Below, piece after piece: positions 3,464 to 5,291 of a stretch of 5,291 nucleotides of DNA. The stretch covers positions 1-5,291 of the forward strand of contig CALCQB010000139.1 of NCBI GenBank assembly GCA_937897535.1, read 5' to 3'. The notes under the pieces were generated by a model. That model was not told the DNA's origin, ran no database searches, and saw only the letters and a list, made by a program, of their open reading frames with translations. The translations under genes and the position numbers were made by a program. Within the stretch, counting starts at the first letter, position 1. The number at the start of each line of letters is the position of its first letter. This stretch comes from an uncultured Novosphingobium sp. Its GTDB lineage: Bacteria; Pseudomonadota; Alphaproteobacteria; Sphingomonadales; Sphingomonadaceae.

Positions 3464-5291
3464 AGAAGAACCTCGTCGACTTCACCCGCGGCAGCCAGCT
3501 CCTTGGCCACTTCAGTTTCATGTTTGCCGCCGGGCTCAAAGGGCCGCTCATCATCGCCGCGCTCATCATCTCGTGGATGTCGTGGTGGATGCTCTCGACC
3601 GGGCTCAGCGACCACGAAAGTTACCTCGTCTGGATGAAGTTCTACGCTGCCGCTTACGGCTTCATGGAATTCGATCCGCACAAGGAGATTGCGCTCGAAA
3701 CTGCCTTCGGGGGTACGGTCAAATTTCCTATTACCTATGTCGAAGGCTTCCCGCCTGTGGTGCGCGCCTGGGACCATATGGTCTCGATCCTGGGGCGTGC
3801 TCTGACCTATTCGGCGCTGCTGCTCGTACCTGCCTTTGCGCTGTTTTACTGGTTCGCCTCGCGGTTCGGCGCCAAGTCCAAGGAACGCAAACACGAGCGC
3901 GGAGCGATGCTCTCCACGCTTCCTGAACTGGTCGAGGAAATCCGCGTTCACAACAATGCCGAAAAGGCCAAAGAGCTCACTGCGGTGCTGGGCTGGCGTT
4001 ACCGACTGTGCAGCCAGACGGAGCTCGCCGAAGTCTTTCCCTATCGGCCCTCGCGTCTTGCCAAGGTGACCTATCCCTGGCGGCTCGAGCAGAGCCACGC
4101 GATGCTCATCGGCACAACCGGCATGGGCAAGACCGTCGCTTTGTCCGAGATGATCGAGGAGGCAAGGGCGCGCGGCCAGCGTGCGGTTATCTTCGATCTG
4201 ACCGGCGCTTTCATCGAGCATTTTTACGACAGCAGCCGCGACGTGATTCTCAACCCACTCGACGCGCGCTGCCCGATGTGGAGCGTGTTCGATGAGTGCC
4301 GCGACGAGGCCGAGTTCACGGCTGCGGCCGAGGCACTGGTGCCCCATGACGGGGGCGGAGCCGAGCAGTTCTGGGTGCTCGCCGCGCGGCTCTTGTTCGT
4401 CGAAATGTGCTTGAAGCTCAGAGCGCGCGGCCAGGCGACCAATGAAGCCCTGGCGGCGGAATTGATGACTGCCGATCTCGCCGCCGTGCACCGCTTGATG
4501 CGCGGGACGATCGCCGATCCGCTTACTGCGCCGGAGGCCGCGCGTATGGCGGAATCGATCCGCGCGGTGTTCAATGCCAATGCCAAAGCACTCACGCTGC
4601 TGCCCAAGACAGGCAAGCGGTTCTCGGTGCGCGACTGGATCGAGAGCGACAAGCGTGACGGGTCGATGGTGTTCATTTCGGCGCGCTACGTCGACATGAG
4701 CGTTTGCTCGCAGCTCCTCACCGTCTGGCTCGATCTTGCCATGAATACGCTCATGGCGATGGACCGGACGCGTGAGGTTCGGATGTGGTTCTTCGTCGAT
4801 GAACTCGGCGCGCTTCACCGCTTGCCGGCGCTCGAAAAGGGTCTCCAGACGGCGCGCAATTTTGGCGGCGCGATCGTCACCGGGATCCACGCCTATGCCA
4901 AGCTCAAGGAGGTCTACGGCGAGAACATGGCGATGACCCTGTCATCGCTTGCCCGGACCAAGCTGATCCTCGGTACGGCTGACCGGGAAACCGCGACCTG
5001 GTGCTCCGACTTCATCGGACACCGCCAGGTCCGCGACATGGAGGAAGGCTACACCTACGGCTACAACAACGCCCGCGACGCGGTCAGCCTGACCTCGCGC
5101 AAGCACATCGAGCCGCTGCTGCTGCCCGACCAGTTGATGAACCTCGCGCGTCTTTCGGGCTACATCAAGTTCCCCGACGGGTTCCCGGCGGCCCCGGTAA
5201 AGCTGACGCCCGTGACACGGCGCAGGCGAGCCGAGCCGTTCATTCGCAGGGCCGCCGATGATGGCGGACTGGAAGGCGGCGGGACACCCGT
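3460..5291 (+). CDS. traD: F-type conjugative coupling protein TraD (3' truncated by window)
   Basis: This is an inner-membrane ATPase linking the relaxosome to the type IV secretion channel and pumping DNA. The 610 visible residues have two N-terminal membrane segments (about 28-46 and 114-133) enclosing a ~67-residue periplasmic loop, then a cytoplasmic VirD4/TraD-type ATPase domain. Walker A is GTTGMGKT (218-225) and Walker B is WFFVDE (443-448). F-type hallmarks are FDLTGAF (245-251), ILNPLDARC (263-271), FGGAIVTGIHAYAKLKEVYG (468-487), EEGYTYGYNNARDAVSL (528-544) and FPAAPVKL near the domain end. After that a basic stretch (TRRRRAEPFIRR) leads into a Gly-rich tail cut off by the window; F TraD is 717 residues, so little may be missing. 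The ATG overlaps the upstream stop by four bases and has a strong AAGGGAGG site (3446-3453). A 524-codon antisense open frame across this gene is a shadow. A relaxase gene is expected next. Confidence 0.95.
   Translation, partial: MKKNLVDFTRGSQLLGHFSFMFAAGLKGPLIIAALIISWMSWWMLSTGLSDHESYLVWMKFYAAAYGFMEFDPHKEIALETAFGGTVKFPITYVEGFPPVVRAWDHMVSILGRALTYSALLLVPAFALFYWFASRFGAKSKERKHERGAMLSTLPELVEEIRVHNNAEKAKELTAVLGWRYRLCSQTELAEVFPYRPSRLAKVTYPWRLEQSHAMLIGTTGMGKTVALSEMIEEARARGQRAVIFDLTGAFIEHFYDSSRDVILNPLDARCPMWSVFDECRDEAEFTAAAEALVPHDGGGAEQFWVLAARLLFVEMCLKLRARGQATNEALAAELMTADLAAVHRLMRGTIADPLTAPEAARMAESIRAVFNANAKALTLLPKTGKRFSVRDWIESDKRDGSMVFISARYVDMSVCSQLLTVWLDLAMNTLMAMDRTREVRMWFFVDELGALHRLPALEKGLQTARNFGGAIVTGIHAYAKLKEVYGENMAMTLSSLARTKLILGTADRETATWCSDFIGHRQVRDMEEGYTYGYNNARDAVSLTSRKHIEPLLLPDQLMNLARLSGYIKFPDGFPAAPVKLTPVTRRRRAEPFIRRAADDGGLEGGGTP

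Noticed and set aside
3316..4890. 524-codon minus-strand open frame opposite traD
   Set aside because: It is an antisense shadow of a GC-rich gene. The plus strand encodes Walker A, Walker B and F-type TraD motifs throughout; the minus frame is low-complexity Arg/Glu/His-rich, has no recognisable domain, and also overlaps the RHH gene.

Overview
The window looks like part of a conjugative element, either a plasmid or an integrated conjugative element, from a GC-rich alphaproteobacterium. A sphingomonad (Novosphingobium/Sphingobium group) is my best guess. That assignment is an inference from base composition, strong AGGAG-type ribosome binding sites and family resemblance, not from a database match.

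Left third (1-1386): the C-terminal part of a DUF2493/SLOG-type nucleotide-binding protein runs off the left edge. It is tail-to-tail with a complete YdeI/OmpD-associated (OmdA) family gene on the minus strand. About 490 bases with no gene I can support follow, ending in a small hairpin just before the next gene.

Middle (1387-2760): a plasmid-type single-stranded DNA-binding protein (ssb) converges on a short minus-strand gene of unknown function, and two back-to-back GC-rich hairpin terminators separate them. Next is a 321-base divergent intergenic region. Its right 220 bases form a chain of inverted repeats ending in a hairpin that covers the ribosome binding site of an orphan 78-residue acidic protein. 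That gene is closed by a strong rho-independent terminator. The chain is the best candidate here for an undescribed system, namely a structured regulatory leader.

Right (2761-5291): a roughly 380-base, comparatively AT-rich gene-free stretch with several inverted repeats leads into a sigma70-like promoter and two adjacent palindromes. A two-gene operon follows: a 108-residue ribbon-helix-helix protein overlapping by four bases an F-type TraD coupling protein (610 residues visible, open at the right edge). The order ribbon-helix-helix protein, then coupling protein, recalls trwA-trwB-trwC of R388. This suggests a MobF relaxase gene just beyond the right edge and an origin of transfer in the gene-free stretch. 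Together, ssb, the DNA-binding protein and TraD fit the DNA-processing side of conjugation, while the YdeI-like gene and small ORFs look like accessory cargo.
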